Shown here: one piece after another, positions 17,148 through 26,641 of the stretch | Layout: every line of letters begins with the position of its first letter | Position numbering within the stretch: position 1 is the first letter of the stretch | Assembly: GCF_039531165.1 (NCBI RefSeq) | Contig: NZ_BAAAPN010000047.1 | Coordinates: 74,317 to 138,316, forward strand | Reading direction: 5' to 3' | Source of the DNA: Nostocoides_A vanveenii | Lineage (GTDB): Bacteria > Actinomycetota > Actinomycetes > Actinomycetales > Dermatophilaceae | DNA: 64,000 bases | Translations under genes and position numbers: made by a program | Notes under the pieces: generated by a model | What the model was told of the DNA's origin: nothing | Database searches by the model: none | Seen by the model: only the letters and a program-made list of their open reading frames with translations

Positions 17148-18806
17148 GTGACCCCCGAACAGCTGGCCGCCGCGATCCGCGCTGCCTTGGCCGAACTCGT
17201 CGCCGCCGGCGAGCTGAACGTCGAGGTGCCCGAGACCCTTCGCGTCGAGCGCCCGCGCCAGCAGGGGCACGGCGACTGGTCGACCAATATCGCCATGCAG
17301 CTCGCCAAACCTGCCGGTATGCCGCCGCGCGACCTCGCGGCCAAGCTCGCCGCCGCTCTCTCCCCCGTCACCGGCGTCGCCGCCGTCGACGTTGCTGGCC
17401 CCGGCTTCCTCAATATCACCGTGGACGCGGCGAGCGCCGGCGAACTCGCGCGCACCATCGTGGAGGAGGGGGCGGCATACGGGCAGGGCACCCAGGGGTG
17501 GGGCGTCAAGGTCAACTTGGAGTTCGTCTCAGCCAATCCGACCGGGCCGATCCATCTCGGCGGCACGCGGTGGGCGGCCGTGGGCGACGCGCTCGCCCGG
17601 GTCCTCGAAGCGACCGGGGCCGACGTCACCCGGGAGTACTACTTCAACGACCACGGTGCCCAGATCGACCGGTTCGCCCGTAGCCTCCTCGCCGCTGCCC
17701 TTGGTGAGCCGGCACCCGAGGACGGCTACGGGGGTGGCTACATCGCCGAGACCGCGGCGGAAATCGTCGCGAGCGAGCCGGGCATCACCGAGCTACCCCG
17801 CGAGGAGGCGCAGGAGCGCTTCCGGGCGATTGGGGTCGAGATGGCCTTCGCGGATATCAAGTCGACGCTGCATGACTTCGGTGTCGATTTCGACGTCTAT
17901 TTCCACGAGAACGACCTGCATGCCAGCGGTGCCGTGGAGCGGGCGATCGCGCGCCTGCGCGAACTCGGTGCCGTGTATGACAAGGACGGTGCGCTCTGGC
18001 TGCGCACCAGCGAGCACGGGGACGACAAGGACCGGGTCGTCATCAAATCCGACGGCCAGCCCGCCTATATCTCTGGCGACCTGGCCTACTACCTCGACAA
18101 GCGCGAGCGCGGCTTCGATGAGTGCATCATCATGCTGGGCGCTGACCACCATGGCTATGTCGCCCGGATGATGGCGATGTGCGCGCTCTTCGGTGACGAG
18201 CCAGGCCGCAACCTGCAGATCCTCATCGGTCAAATGGTCAACCTCGTCAAGGATGGCCAGCCGGTTCGCATGAGCAAGCGGATGGGCACCGTCGTCGTGC
18301 TCGATGACCTCGTCGACGCCGTTGGCCGCGACGCCGCACGCTATGCCTTGACCCGCAGCTCCAGCGACTCGAACATCGACATCGACCTTGACCTGCTGAT
18401 CAAGCGCAGCAATGACAACCCCGTCTACTACGTCCAATACGCCCACGCACGGACGGCGAATGTCGCCCGCCTGGCTGCCGAGGACGGTGTCGACCGCAGC
18501 GAAGGTTTCGACCCGGCGCTCCTGACTGACCCAACCGAGGCCGCGCTCCTGGCGATTCTCGGCGACTTCCCGCGCGTGATCAGCCAGGCCGCCGCGATGC
18601 GCGAGCCGCACCGGGTCGCGCGCTACCTCGAAGACCTCGCCGCGCACTTCCACAAGTGGTACGACACCTGCCGGGTCCGCCCGCTCAACGCCGAGGAGCC
18701 GGTGACCGACCTGCACCGCACCCGCCTCTGGCTCAATGACGCCACCCGGGTTGTGCTCGCGAATGGCCTTGGGCTGCTTGGTGTTTCGGCCCCCGAGAGG
18801 ATGTAG
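17148..18806 (+). CDS. argS: arginyl-tRNA synthetase
   Basis: A 552-residue class I synthetase: N-terminal additional domain with HGDWSTNIAMQLAK, the HIGH-type motif NPTGPIHLGG near residue 130, KMSKS-type motif VRMSKRMGT near 370 and a C-terminal DALR anticodon-binding domain (YVQYAHARTANVAR). It attaches arginine to tRNA-Arg. Length is standard. GTG start at 17148. First gene of the argS-lysA-hom-thrC-thrB cluster, with three bases before lysA. Confidence 0.98.
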   Translation: MTPEQLAAAIRAALAELVAAGELNVEVPETLRVERPRQQGHGDWSTNIAMQLAKPAGMPPRDLAAKLAAALSPVTGVAAVDVAGPGFLNITVDAASAGELARTIVEEGAAYGQGTQGWGVKVNLEFVSANPTGPIHLGGTRWAAVGDALARVLEATGADVTREYYFNDHGAQIDRFARSLLAAALGEPAPEDGYGGGYIAETAAEIVASEPGITELPREEAQERFRAIGVEMAFADIKSTLHDFGVDFDVYFHENDLHASGAVERAIARLRELGAVYDKDGALWLRTSEHGDDKDRVVIKSDGQPAYISGDLAYYLDKRERGFDECIIMLGADHHGYVARMMAMCALFGDEPGRNLQILIGQMVNLVKDGQPVRMSKRMGTVVVLDDLVDAVGRDAARYALTRSSSDSNIDIDLDLLIKRSNDNPVYYVQYAHARTANVARLAAEDGVDRSEGFDPALLTDPTEAALLAILGDFPRVISQAAAMREPHRVARYLEDLAAHFHKWYDTCRVRPLNAEEPVTDLHRTRLWLNDATRVVLANGLGLLGVSAPERM

Positions 18807-18809
18807 CCG

Positions 18810-20237
18810 ATGCGCGCACACGAGGCCGGTGCCCTCCACGCCGAAGGCTATGGCGGGCCGCCCATCTGGCTGCCCTATCCGCGCGATGTCATGGAGCTGC
18901 TGCCGCAGCTGTGGCCCGAGACCGTATGCCGTGACGCCGTCGGCCGACTTGTCATCGGCGGCGTCGACGTGGTCTCTCTCGCAAGCGAGTTCGGCACGGC
19001 CGCCTATGTGCTGGATGAGACCGATTTCCGCGCCCGGGCCCGCGCCTTCCGCGACGCCTTCGCCGACAGCTTCACCGGTGGCGCCGATGTGTATTACGCC
19101 GGCAAGGCCTTCCTGTGCACCGAGGTCGCCCGCTGGGTTGCCGAGGAGGGTCTCAATCTCGACGTCTGCACCGGTGGCGAACTCGCGGTCGCGATCCGTG
19201 CCGGCTTCCCCGGTAAGCGAATCGCCTTGCACGGCAACAACAAATCCAGTTCCGAGATTCGCCGTGCTCTCGAATACGGCGTCGGCAGGATCGTGCTGGA
19301 TTCCTTCGACGAGATCGTCCGCGTCGACACCATCGCCCGCGAGCTCGGGGTCGTCGCGCCGGTGATGATCCGGGTGACGGTCGGCGTCGAGGCGCACACG
19401 CACGAGTTCATCGCCACCGGTCACGAGGACCAGAAGTTCGGTTTCAGCCTCGCCGACGGCGTGGCCCGCGAAGCAGCGGATCGCGTCGTTGCGCACCCGG
19501 ACACCATGTCGCTCAAGGGTTTTCACTCCCACATCGGCAGCCAGATCTTCGACACCACCGGCTTCGAACTGGCCGCTCGCCGCCTCGTGCAATTGCACGC
19601 CGATGTCGTGCACGCAACGGGCGCGGACCTGCCCGAGATCGACCTCGGCGGCGGCTACGGGATCGCCTATACCTCGCAGCACACACCCCTCGCCCCCGGG
19701 CAGCTCGCCGAACAACTCGCCGGCATCGTCGAGCGCGAGTTCAAGGCCATCGGCACCGGTGATGGGACTGCCACCCCGCGCGTCTCCATCGAGCCCGGGC
19801 GCGCCATCGCCGGCCCCTCCGGCGTGACCCTCTACGAAGTCGGCACGATCAAGGATGTCGGCCTGGGCGAAGGCTTTTCGCGCCGGTATGTCTCCGTCGA
19901 CGGCGGGATGAGCGACAACATCCGCCCGGCCCTCTACGAAGCCGACTACTCGGTCACCCTCGGGTCCCGGTCCTCCGACGCGGCCCCGCGCCTGGCGCGC
20001 GTCGTCGGCCGCCACTGCGAGAGCGGCGACATCGTCGTCCTGGACGAATACCTCCCCGACGACCTCGCCATCGGCGATCTGCTCGTCGTCCCGGGGACCG
20101 GCGCCTACTGCCGCAGCATGTCCAATCAGTACAACCACACGCCCCGCCCACCCGTGATCGCCGTCCGCGACGGCCAGGCCCGGGTGCTGGTGCGGCGCGA
20201 GACCATCGACGACCTGCTAGCCCTGGATGTGGGATGA
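18810..20237 (+). CDS. lysA: diaminopimelate decarboxylase
   Basis: A 475-residue fold-type III PLP enzyme. DVYYAGKAFLC supplies the PLP lysine, HSHIGSQI and GGGYGIAYT bind the phosphate, and EPGRAI and the C-terminal GAYCRSMSNQYN supply substrate residues. It makes lysine from meso-diaminopimelate, the last lysine step. The start is three bases after the argS stop and the next gene starts seven bases downstream, so it is operonic with hom-thrC-thrB, giving aspartate-family amino-acid synthesis in one transcript. Confidence 0.98.
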   Translation: MRAHEAGALHAEGYGGPPIWLPYPRDVMELLPQLWPETVCRDAVGRLVIGGVDVVSLASEFGTAAYVLDETDFRARARAFRDAFADSFTGGADVYYAGKAFLCTEVARWVAEEGLNLDVCTGGELAVAIRAGFPGKRIALHGNNKSSSEIRRALEYGVGRIVLDSFDEIVRVDTIARELGVVAPVMIRVTVGVEAHTHEFIATGHEDQKFGFSLADGVAREAADRVVAHPDTMSLKGFHSHIGSQIFDTTGFELAARRLVQLHADVVHATGADLPEIDLGGGYGIAYTSQHTPLAPGQLAEQLAGIVEREFKAIGTGDGTATPRVSIEPGRAIAGPSGVTLYEVGTIKDVGLGEGFSRRYVSVDGGMSDNIRPALYEADYSVTLGSRSSDAAPRLARVVGRHCESGDIVVLDEYLPDDLAIGDLLVVPGTGAYCRSMSNQYNHTPRPPVIAVRDGQARVLVRRETIDDLLALDVG

Positions 20238-20244
20238 GTGCCCG

Positions 20245-21567
20245 ATGACTGACGAACCCGCCAAGCCCATCCGCGTCGCCCTGCTCGGCTGCGGCGTCGT
20301 CGGCTCCGCCGTCGCGCGCATGCTCGTGACGAATGCCGCCGACCTGCGCGCCCGCGTCGGCGCGCCCGTCGAGCTGGTCGGCATCGCCGTGCGCCGCCCG
20401 GCCAAGGACCGCACCGACCTGCCGGTCGACCCGGCCACCTTCACCACCGACGCCGCCGAACTGGTCACCCGCGCCGACATCGTCATCGAGGTCATCGGCG
20501 GCATCGACCCGGCGCGCGAGCTGCTCCTCTCGGCGATGGCGCACGGGGCGTCGGTCATCACGGCCAACAAGGCGCTCCTCGCCGAGGACGGCCCGACCCT
20601 GTATGCCGCGGCCGACGCCGCCGGTGTCGACCTCTACTACGAGGCCGCGGTCGCCGGTGCCATCCCGATCCTGCGCCCGATCCGCGAGTCGCTCGCCGGC
20701 GACGACGTGCGCAAGGTCCTCGGAATCGTCAACGGCACAACGAATTTCGTGCTCGACAAGATGGACACCAGCGGCGCCGGTTTCGAGGAGACCGTCACCC
20801 AGGCGCAGGCCCTCGGCTATGCCGAAGCCGACCCGACCGCCGACGTCGAGGGCTTCGACGCTGCGGCCAAGGCCGCCATCCTTGCCTCGCTTGCCTTCCA
20901 CACTCGGGTCCGTGGTGCGGACGTCTTCCGCGAGGGCATCAGTGACGTCACGGCAGCCGATATCGCCGCCGCCAAGGCCATGGACTGCGTCGTCAAACTC
21001 CTTGCCATCTGCGAGCGCACGACCGGCCCCGACGGGGACGGCATCAATGTGCGCGTCCACCCCGCGATGATCCCGCGCAGCCACCCGCTGGCCTCGGTGC
21101 GCGACGCCTACAACGCCGTCTTCGTCGAGGCCCAGGCCGCCGGCCAGTTGATGTTCTACGGCCGCGGCGCGGGCGGCGACCCGACCGCCTCGGCCGTCCT
21201 GGGTGACCTGGTGGCCGTCGCTCGCCACCGGGTGGCGGGCGGCCGCGGGCCGGGGGAATCGGCATACGCCGATCTGCCAGTGCTCGGGATCGGGACGTCC
21301 ACGACGCGCTACCACATCAGTCTCGACGTCGAGGACCGGCCGGGCGTGCTCGCCCAGGTGGCGCAGGCGTTCGCCGCCCATGACGTCTCCATCGAGACGG
21401 TGCGGCAGCACATCCCCGCCAACTCCGCGACCGGCCAGGCGCATGCCAATCTCGTGGTCGTCACCCACCGGGCCACCGAGTCCGCCCTGTCCGCGACGGT
21501 CGATGCACTGGCGGCCTCGCCGTCGGTCGCCGAGGTCGTCTCCGTCATGCGTGTCGAAGGAGCGTGA
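20245..21567 (+). CDS. hom: homoserine dehydrogenase
   Basis: A 440-residue enzyme: NAD(P)-binding GCGVVGSAVARML, catalytic domain with VNGTTNFVLDKM and EADPTADVEGFDAA, and a C-terminal ACT domain from about residue 355 (RYHISLDVEDRPGVLAQVAQ), which in this type gives threonine feedback control. It reduces aspartate semialdehyde to homoserine. The ATG at 20245 follows the lysA stop by seven bases. Four bases separate it from thrC. Confidence 0.98.
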   Translation: MTDEPAKPIRVALLGCGVVGSAVARMLVTNAADLRARVGAPVELVGIAVRRPAKDRTDLPVDPATFTTDAAELVTRADIVIEVIGGIDPARELLLSAMAHGASVITANKALLAEDGPTLYAAADAAGVDLYYEAAVAGAIPILRPIRESLAGDDVRKVLGIVNGTTNFVLDKMDTSGAGFEETVTQAQALGYAEADPTADVEGFDAAAKAAILASLAFHTRVRGADVFREGISDVTAADIAAAKAMDCVVKLLAICERTTGPDGDGINVRVHPAMIPRSHPLASVRDAYNAVFVEAQAAGQLMFYGRGAGGDPTASAVLGDLVAVARHRVAGGRGPGESAYADLPVLGIGTSTTRYHISLDVEDRPGVLAQVAQAFAAHDVSIETVRQHIPANSATGQAHANLVVVTHRATESALSATVDALAASPSVAEVVSVMRVEGA

Positions 21568-21571
21568 ACCC

Positions 21572-22669
21572 ATGGCCCACCAGTGGCGTGGCGTGATCCG
21601 CGAGTATGCCGACCGGTTGCCGATGCTCGCCGGCGCCCCTGTCGTCACCCTGCACGAAGGCGGCACGCCGCTGATCGAGGCCGAGAAGCTCTCGGCGCGC
21701 GTCGATGCCCGAGTCCTGGTCAAGTACGAAGGGCTCAACCCGACCGGATCCTTCAAGGACCGCGGCATGACGACCGCGATCTCGATGGCCGCCAAGCACG
21801 GGGCCAAGGCGGTGATCTGCGCGAGCACCGGCAATACCAGCGCGAGCGCCGCGGCCTATGCGACCAAGGCCGGTATGACGTGTGCGGTCCTGGTCCCGGA
21901 CGGCAAGATCGCGATGGGCAAGCTCTCCCAGGCGATCGCCCACGGCGCCACCTTGCTGCAGGTCGAAGGGAACTTCGATGACTGCCTGACGGTCGCCCGC
22001 AAGCTCGCCGAGGTCTATCCAGTCGACCTCGTCAACTCGGTCAACCCGGCGCGCATCGAGGGCCAGAAGACCGCGTCCTTCGAGATTGTCGACGCGCTCG
22101 GAGATGCCCCGGACATCCACTGCCTGCCGGTCGGCAACGCCGGCAACATCACGGCCTACTGGAAGGGTTATCGCGAATACGTTGCGGGACATGGGATTCC
22201 GAGCGTCGCCGACGGTCCGGCGACGAAGCGCCCGCAGATGTGGGGCTTCCAGGCGGCGGGCGCGGCGCCCATCGTGCTCGGCCACCCGGTCGACGAGCCC
22301 GAGACCATCGCGACCGCCATTCGGATCGGCAACCCCGCATCGTGGACGCAGGCCGAGGAGGCGCGTGACGACTCGGGCGGGCGCATCGAGGCCGTGACCG
22401 ACGCCGAGATCCTCGCCGCCCACCGGCTGCTGTCTGCTACGGAAGGCATCTTCGTCGAGCCGGCGTCCGCGGCCAGTGTCGCCGGCCTGCTCAAGGTCCA
22501 TGCGGCGGGGGGCGTGCCCAGCGGCGCGACCATCGTGTGCACCGTCACGGGTCATGGCCTGAAGGACCCGGACTGGGCTCTCAAGGGCGTCGACGGCCAG
22601 TCGATCACGCCCACGCGCATCCCGGTCGACGTCTACAGCGCGGCCGTGGCGCTCGGCCTGGAGGGGTGA
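21572..22669 (+). CDS. thrC: threonine synthase
   Basis: A 365-residue PLP enzyme of the short class. NPTGSFKDRGM carries the PLP lysine (about residue 61), CASTGNTSASAAAYA binds substrate, and PVGNAGNITAYW binds the PLP phosphate. It converts O-phosphohomoserine to threonine. GAAGGAGCG before the ATG is a good ribosome-binding site. Its stop overlaps the putative GTG of thrB. Confidence 0.98.
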   Translation: MAHQWRGVIREYADRLPMLAGAPVVTLHEGGTPLIEAEKLSARVDARVLVKYEGLNPTGSFKDRGMTTAISMAAKHGAKAVICASTGNTSASAAAYATKAGMTCAVLVPDGKIAMGKLSQAIAHGATLLQVEGNFDDCLTVARKLAEVYPVDLVNSVNPARIEGQKTASFEIVDALGDAPDIHCLPVGNAGNITAYWKGYREYVAGHGIPSVADGPATKRPQMWGFQAAGAAPIVLGHPVDEPETIATAIRIGNPASWTQAEEARDDSGGRIEAVTDAEILAAHRLLSATEGIFVEPASAASVAGLLKVHAAGGVPSGATIVCTVTGHGLKDPDWALKGVDGQSITPTRIPVDVYSAAVALGLEG

Positions 22670-23628
22670 GTCCCTCGCTCCCGATGTGGGAGCCGGGGCG
22701 GTCGGTCACGGTCACCGTCCCGGCGAGCAGCGCCAACCTCGGCCCCGGGTTCGACGCGATCGGCGTGGGCCTGGACATTCGTGACCGGTGCACGGTGACG
22801 GTCACCGAAGAGCCGGGCCTTCGCGTCGTCGCCACCGGCGAGGGCGCCGGTGCGGTGCCCACCGACGAACGCCACCTGGTCATCCGATCGCTGCTGCGCG
22901 GATTGGACGCGTTGGGCGTCGACCGCCCGGCCGGTATGACGCTGACCTGCGTCAACGCCGTCCCCCACGGGCGTGGACTGGGGTCGTCCGCGACGGCGAT
23001 CGTCTCCGGGATCGGCGCCGCGAGCGCCCTCGCCGCGCTCGCGGCGGGCGGGCCGGCGGCAATCGATCTCGCCTTCGTCAACGATCTCGCCGCCGAGATG
23101 GAGGGGCATCCGGACAACTCCTCGGCCAGCGTCTACGGCGGGCTGACGCTGAGTTGGCCGGACGATGCGCCTGAGGCCGGGCCGCTCGCGCATACGCGGA
23201 CGGTATGCCTGACTCCTCACCCCGACGTGCGGCCGATCGTCGTCTGCCCCGACACTCAACTGAGCACTGCGACCGCCCGCTCCGTGCTGCCGAGCCAGGT
23301 GCTCCTGCGCGATGCCGCGGCGAATTCCGCGCGCGCCGCCCTCCTCGTGCACGCGCTGACCACTGACCCGGAGCTCTTGCTCCCTGCCACCCGTGATTGG
23401 TTGCACCAAGAAGCCCGCCGCCCGTCGTATTCCGCGTCGATGGCCCTCGTGGACCGCATGCGTGCCGCGGGGCACGCGGCCGTCATCTCCGGCGCCGGAC
23501 CATCGGTATTGGCCTTGACGACGGCGCCGGCGGAGGTCCTGGCCCTGGCCGGCGGGCCCTGGCAGGTGCTCGACCCGGGTTTCGCCGCCTCCGGGATCAC
23601 CGTCGTACCCGCGGTCTCGGACGCGTAG
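22666..23628 (+). CDS. thrB: homoserine kinase
   Basis: A GHMP kinase: VPASSANLGPGFDAIGVGLD at the N-terminus, the ATP loop PHGRGLGSSATAIVSG, and VISGAGPSVLAL at the C-terminus. It phosphorylates homoserine for ThrC. The start is uncertain: GTG at 22666 gives the GTGA overlap seen elsewhere in the operon (320 residues), while ATG at 22684 gives 314; neither has an ideally spaced ribosome-binding site. Last gene of the threonine cluster. No clear terminator was seen before the long rho leader. Confidence 0.95.
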   Translation: MSPSLPMWEPGRSVTVTVPASSANLGPGFDAIGVGLDIRDRCTVTVTEEPGLRVVATGEGAGAVPTDERHLVIRSLLRGLDALGVDRPAGMTLTCVNAVPHGRGLGSSATAIVSGIGAASALAALAAGGPAAIDLAFVNDLAAEMEGHPDNSSASVYGGLTLSWPDDAPEAGPLAHTRTVCLTPHPDVRPIVVCPDTQLSTATARSVLPSQVLLRDAAANSARAALLVHALTTDPELLLPATRDWLHQEARRPSYSASMALVDRMRAAGHAAVISGAGPSVLALTTAPAEVLALAGGPWQVLDPGFAASGITVVPAVSDA

Positions 23629-24083
23629 CCAACGGATAATCGCCGGCAGATTTGCGGTACATCCCGTCCTGAATCGGCACGGGTTTGCTGCCGCCTCCTT
23701 TTGAGTCAGGAAGGGCTCATGGAGGGCGCGGGAGCGGCAGACGCTCATCCAGGATTCCGCGGCCAGGCAAGTCCGGGCATCCGTACCCTGATGGGTGCCA
23801 CCATCTCAGCACGCGGGAATGCCCGACATCCTGGTTGCGTTGTGGGGGGTAGTGCGGTGATACAGTGCTACCGCAATAGCGAACTCGCATAAGCCGCAGA
23901 GCTCTTGATTCGCGAATGCAATCCACTTGATGATCGCCCCCCATGTGTGCCCTCGGGCCGACATGGGCACGGGACGATGCAGGGGACTTCCTCAGGTAGC
24001 CGGATTTCCTACGGCTGCAACGTAATCCAGGGCCCTTTCCGACGCGCTCGGAACAACGCCCATGACGAGGGAAAGGGTCCTTC
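23629..24083 (+). promoter_or_regulatory. long leader/promoter region of rho
   Basis: A 455-base gene-free stretch. A possible sigma-A promoter is TTGCGT (23834-23839) with TACAGT (23861-23866), but the 21-base spacing is poor, so the match is weak. The 3' end contains GGGCCCTTTCC at 24030-24040, complementary to GGAAAGGGTCC at 24070-24080, which covers the rho ribosome-binding site; folding would hide it. A short open frame (from 23719) does not look coding. Rho leaders are known sites of autoregulation in other bacteria. Confidence 0.5.
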
Positions 24084-26201
24084 GTGACCGATACAACCAC
24101 TCTCGACGTCGCCGCACCGACGAGCGAGAAGCCGCGCCGCTCCGGCGCGCTCACCGCAATGCGTTTGGCCGAATTGCAGGGGTTGGCCAGCAGCATGGGC
24201 ATCTCCGGCACCGCCAAGATGCGCAAGGGTGACCTCATCGACGTGATCAGGGCGAAGCAGTCCGGCGCTCCCGTCGCCCCCTCATCCTCCGCCGGCACGA
24301 CCGAGCGCCCCGCCACCGGCAACCGCCGCGTCGTGCGCGGTGTTCGCGGTGAAGGCGCCCCGCAGGCCGAGCGGCTCGAGGGCGCGGCCGAGCGCGAGAC
24401 GATCTCTCGCGAGGACAGCGCGTCGCGTGAGCAGGACCGCGCAGAGACGCGATCGGACGGCCGTGATGCCGAGTCGCGCCGCGACGCCCAGACTCGTCGT
24501 GACGCTGCCGACCGACAGGGCGAGGACCGCCAAGGCGAGCGCCGCAGCCAGGGTTCTCGTCGCCAGGGCGAACACAGCCAGAGCGGCGAGGACGGGCGCA
24601 CCGGCGAGGGCGAGCCGGTGGACGGCGGCCGGCGCGAGCAGGCATACCGCAACCGGGAGCAGTATCGCGACCGGGGCGAGCAGCGCGGCCAACAGGACCA
24701 GCAGGGCCGCGACGGCCAGGCGCGCCAGAGCGACGTCCGGGAGCAAAACCAACGCGGCCAACAGGACACCCAGCAGCGCGACGGCCAGGGTCGCCAAAGC
24801 GACGGCCAGCCGAACCGCGACGGGCAAAGCCGCGACCAGCAAGGCCGGCAGGGCGCCCAGCAGGGGCAGCAGAACCAGGGCCAACAGGGCCGGTATGACG
24901 ATGAGGACGGGCCCGGCAGCCGCCGCCGCGGACGCAACCGTGGTCGCAACCGCGACAAGCGTCGCATGCCCGGTCAGCCCGCGGGCGGGGACTTCGACGC
25001 GGAGCCGCAGGTTGCCGACGACGATGTTCTAACACCGTGCGCGGGCATCCTCGACATCCTCGACAACTACGCGTTCGTGCGCACATCGGGGTACCTCCCC
25101 GGACCGAATGATGTCTACGTCCCGCTCGGGATGGTCAAGCGCCACGGCTTGCGCAAGGGCGATGCCGTCACCGGTGCCGTCAAGACCCCGCGCGACGGCG
25201 AGGAGGCCCAGACCGTGCAGGCGGGCAGTCGCAACCAGCGCCAAAAGTACAACCCGCTGGTGCGTCTCGACACCGTCAACGGGATGACGCCGGACGCCGC
25301 GCACCACCGCCCGGAGTTCGGCAAGCTGACCCCGCTCTACCCGCAGGAGCGCTTGCGCCTGGAGACCGAGCCCAACCAGTTGTCCACCCGGATCATCGAC
25401 CTGGTCGCCCCGATCGGCAAGGGGCAGCGTGGCCTGATCGTCTCCCCGCCCAAGGCCGGCAAGACGCTGATCCTGCAGGCGATCGCCAATGCGATCACCA
25501 CCAACAATCCCGAGGCCCACCTGATGGTTGTGCTCGTCGACGAGCGCCCCGAAGAGGTCACGGACATGCAGCGCACGGTCAAGGGTGAGGTCATCGCCTC
25601 GACCTTCGATCGGCCCGCCGACGACCACACCACGGTCGCCGAGCTCGCCATCGAGCGCGCCAAGCGACTCGTCGAGATGGGTCACGACGTCGTCGTGCTG
25701 CTCGACTCCATCACCCGCCTGGGCCGCGCCTATAACCTCGCCGCCCCGGCGAGTGGCCGCATCCTCTCCGGTGGTGTCGACTCCTCGGCGCTCTACCCGC
25801 CGAAGCGCTTCTTCGGCGCCGCGCGCAATATCGAGAACGGCGGCTCGCTGACCATTCTCGCGACCGCGCTCGTGGAGACCGGCTCAAAGATGGACGAGGT
25901 CATCTTCGAGGAGTTCAAGGGCACCGGAAACATGGAGTTGCGCCTCTCGCGCCAGCTCGCCGATCGGCGCATCTTCCCGGCCGTTGACGTCAACCCCTCG
26001 GGCACCCGCCGCGAAGAGATCCTGCTCGCCCCCGAAGAGCTGAAGATCATGTGGAAGCTGCGCCGCGTGATGTCCGCTTTGGATGCGCAGCAGGCCGTGG
26101 AGTTGCTGATCGACCGGCTCAAGAAGACCAAGAGCAACTACGAGTTCTTGGTTCAGGTTCAGCAGACCAGCTCGATCCGTCTCGACGACGAGAAGGACTG
26201 A
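24084..26201 (+). CDS. rho: transcription termination factor Rho with long disordered insertion
   Basis: A 705-residue hexameric RNA helicase. Residues 25-55 are the Rho_N helical domain (MRLAELQGLASSMGIS). Residues about 75-310 are an insertion almost entirely of Arg, Gln, Gly, Asp and Glu. Then come the RNA-binding domain (GILDILDNYAFVRTSGYLPG), Walker A SPPKAGKTL near 455, Walker B VVVLLDSITRLGRAYN, and the Q/R-loop region near the C-terminus. Such insertions are typical of high-GC actinobacteria and are thought to aid RNA binding and termination on GC-rich RNA. GTG start. A strong hairpin follows the gene. Confidence 0.97.
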   Translation: MTDTTTLDVAAPTSEKPRRSGALTAMRLAELQGLASSMGISGTAKMRKGDLIDVIRAKQSGAPVAPSSSAGTTERPATGNRRVVRGVRGEGAPQAERLEGAAERETISREDSASREQDRAETRSDGRDAESRRDAQTRRDAADRQGEDRQGERRSQGSRRQGEHSQSGEDGRTGEGEPVDGGRREQAYRNREQYRDRGEQRGQQDQQGRDGQARQSDVREQNQRGQQDTQQRDGQGRQSDGQPNRDGQSRDQQGRQGAQQGQQNQGQQGRYDDEDGPGSRRRGRNRGRNRDKRRMPGQPAGGDFDAEPQVADDDVLTPCAGILDILDNYAFVRTSGYLPGPNDVYVPLGMVKRHGLRKGDAVTGAVKTPRDGEEAQTVQAGSRNQRQKYNPLVRLDTVNGMTPDAAHHRPEFGKLTPLYPQERLRLETEPNQLSTRIIDLVAPIGKGQRGLIVSPPKAGKTLILQAIANAITTNNPEAHLMVVLVDERPEEVTDMQRTVKGEVIASTFDRPADDHTTVAELAIERAKRLVEMGHDVVVLLDSITRLGRAYNLAAPASGRILSGGVDSSALYPPKRFFGAARNIENGGSLTILATALVETGSKMDEVIFEEFKGTGNMELRLSRQLADRRIFPAVDVNPSGTRREEILLAPEELKIMWKLRRVMSALDAQQAVELLIDRLKKTKSNYEFLVQVQQTSSIRLDDEKD

Positions 26202-26225
26202 CCGGCGCCGTTCCGGCACACGTGC

Positions 26226-26265
26226 AGCGGGGACCGGTGGGGCGTGACCCCCGCCGGTCCCCGCT
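26226..26265 (+). terminator. terminator after rho
   Basis: Perfect 12-bp arms AGCGGGGACCGG and CCGGTCCCCGCT enclose a 16-base loop that is itself G/C-rich. It begins 24 bases after the rho stop and is followed by CACAATT rather than a U tract. Confidence 0.8.
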
Positions 26266-26278
26266 CACAATTGACGAC

Positions 26279-26641
26279 GTGGCGCGCGTTCGCCGGCTGA
26301 CTGCCGTATGCCTGCTCGGTGCCGTGGGGCTCGCGCTGACCGGCTGCTCCGGGGATGCCGTCGCCCCTGTCACCGGACCGGGCGGCACCGTTGTCGAGAT
26401 GGACGAGGGGTTTGCCGCCGAAACGCTCGCGCAGTGGGCCGAACACGGCGATCACCTCGTCTCGTTCACCGTCGTGCGTGCGGTGCGGGTGGCTCCTGAC
26501 GACGAGGAACATTCCGCTGATGAGGGCATCATCGGGCGCAATGTCGTCGTCACCGCATCTGCTCCCTTCCGGAGCCCGGCCGGCGACGAGGACTGGCGCG
26601 TCATCTCCTGGCCCGGCTCGGCGAGCAAAGACGTGGTCTGA
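26279..26641 (+). CDS. truncated lipoprotein with a foreign C-terminus
   Basis: From the GTG at 26279 the product has a lipoprotein signal with lipobox LTGC, then a short mature domain (GGTVVEMDEGFAAETLAQ...). The final 21 codons and about 60 bases after the stop (26578-26699) are identical to the 3' end of the histidine-phosphatase locus at 49930-50051. The lipoprotein therefore ends with that enzyme's WRVISWPGSASKDVV tail. What appears to be the original lipoprotein C-terminus follows as an orphan fragment at 26700-26985. The open frame is intact, but the product is probably a truncated, chimeric version of the ancestral lipoprotein. Confidence 0.65.
   Translation: MARVRRLTAVCLLGAVGLALTGCSGDAVAPVTGPGGTVVEMDEGFAAETLAQWAEHGDHLVSFTVVRAVRVAPDDEEHSADEGIIGRNVVVTASAPFRSPAGDEDWRVISWPGSASKDVV

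Noticed and set aside
17793..20138. A 781-codon open frame antisense to argS and lysA
   Set aside because: It is the antisense shadow of two certain genes in high-GC DNA; its residues (poly Gly/Asp/Val/Ala) have no domain logic and there is no ribosome-binding site.
23719..23892. A short ORF in the rho leader as a possible leader peptide
   Set aside because: No convincing ribosome-binding site or codon pattern, and no terminator pairing with it.
24282..24884. A 200-codon Leu/Ala-rich antisense frame in rho that looks like membrane helices
   Set aside because: It mirrors the Arg/Gln/Gly-coding insertion of rho; the hydrophobicity is a complement artefact.
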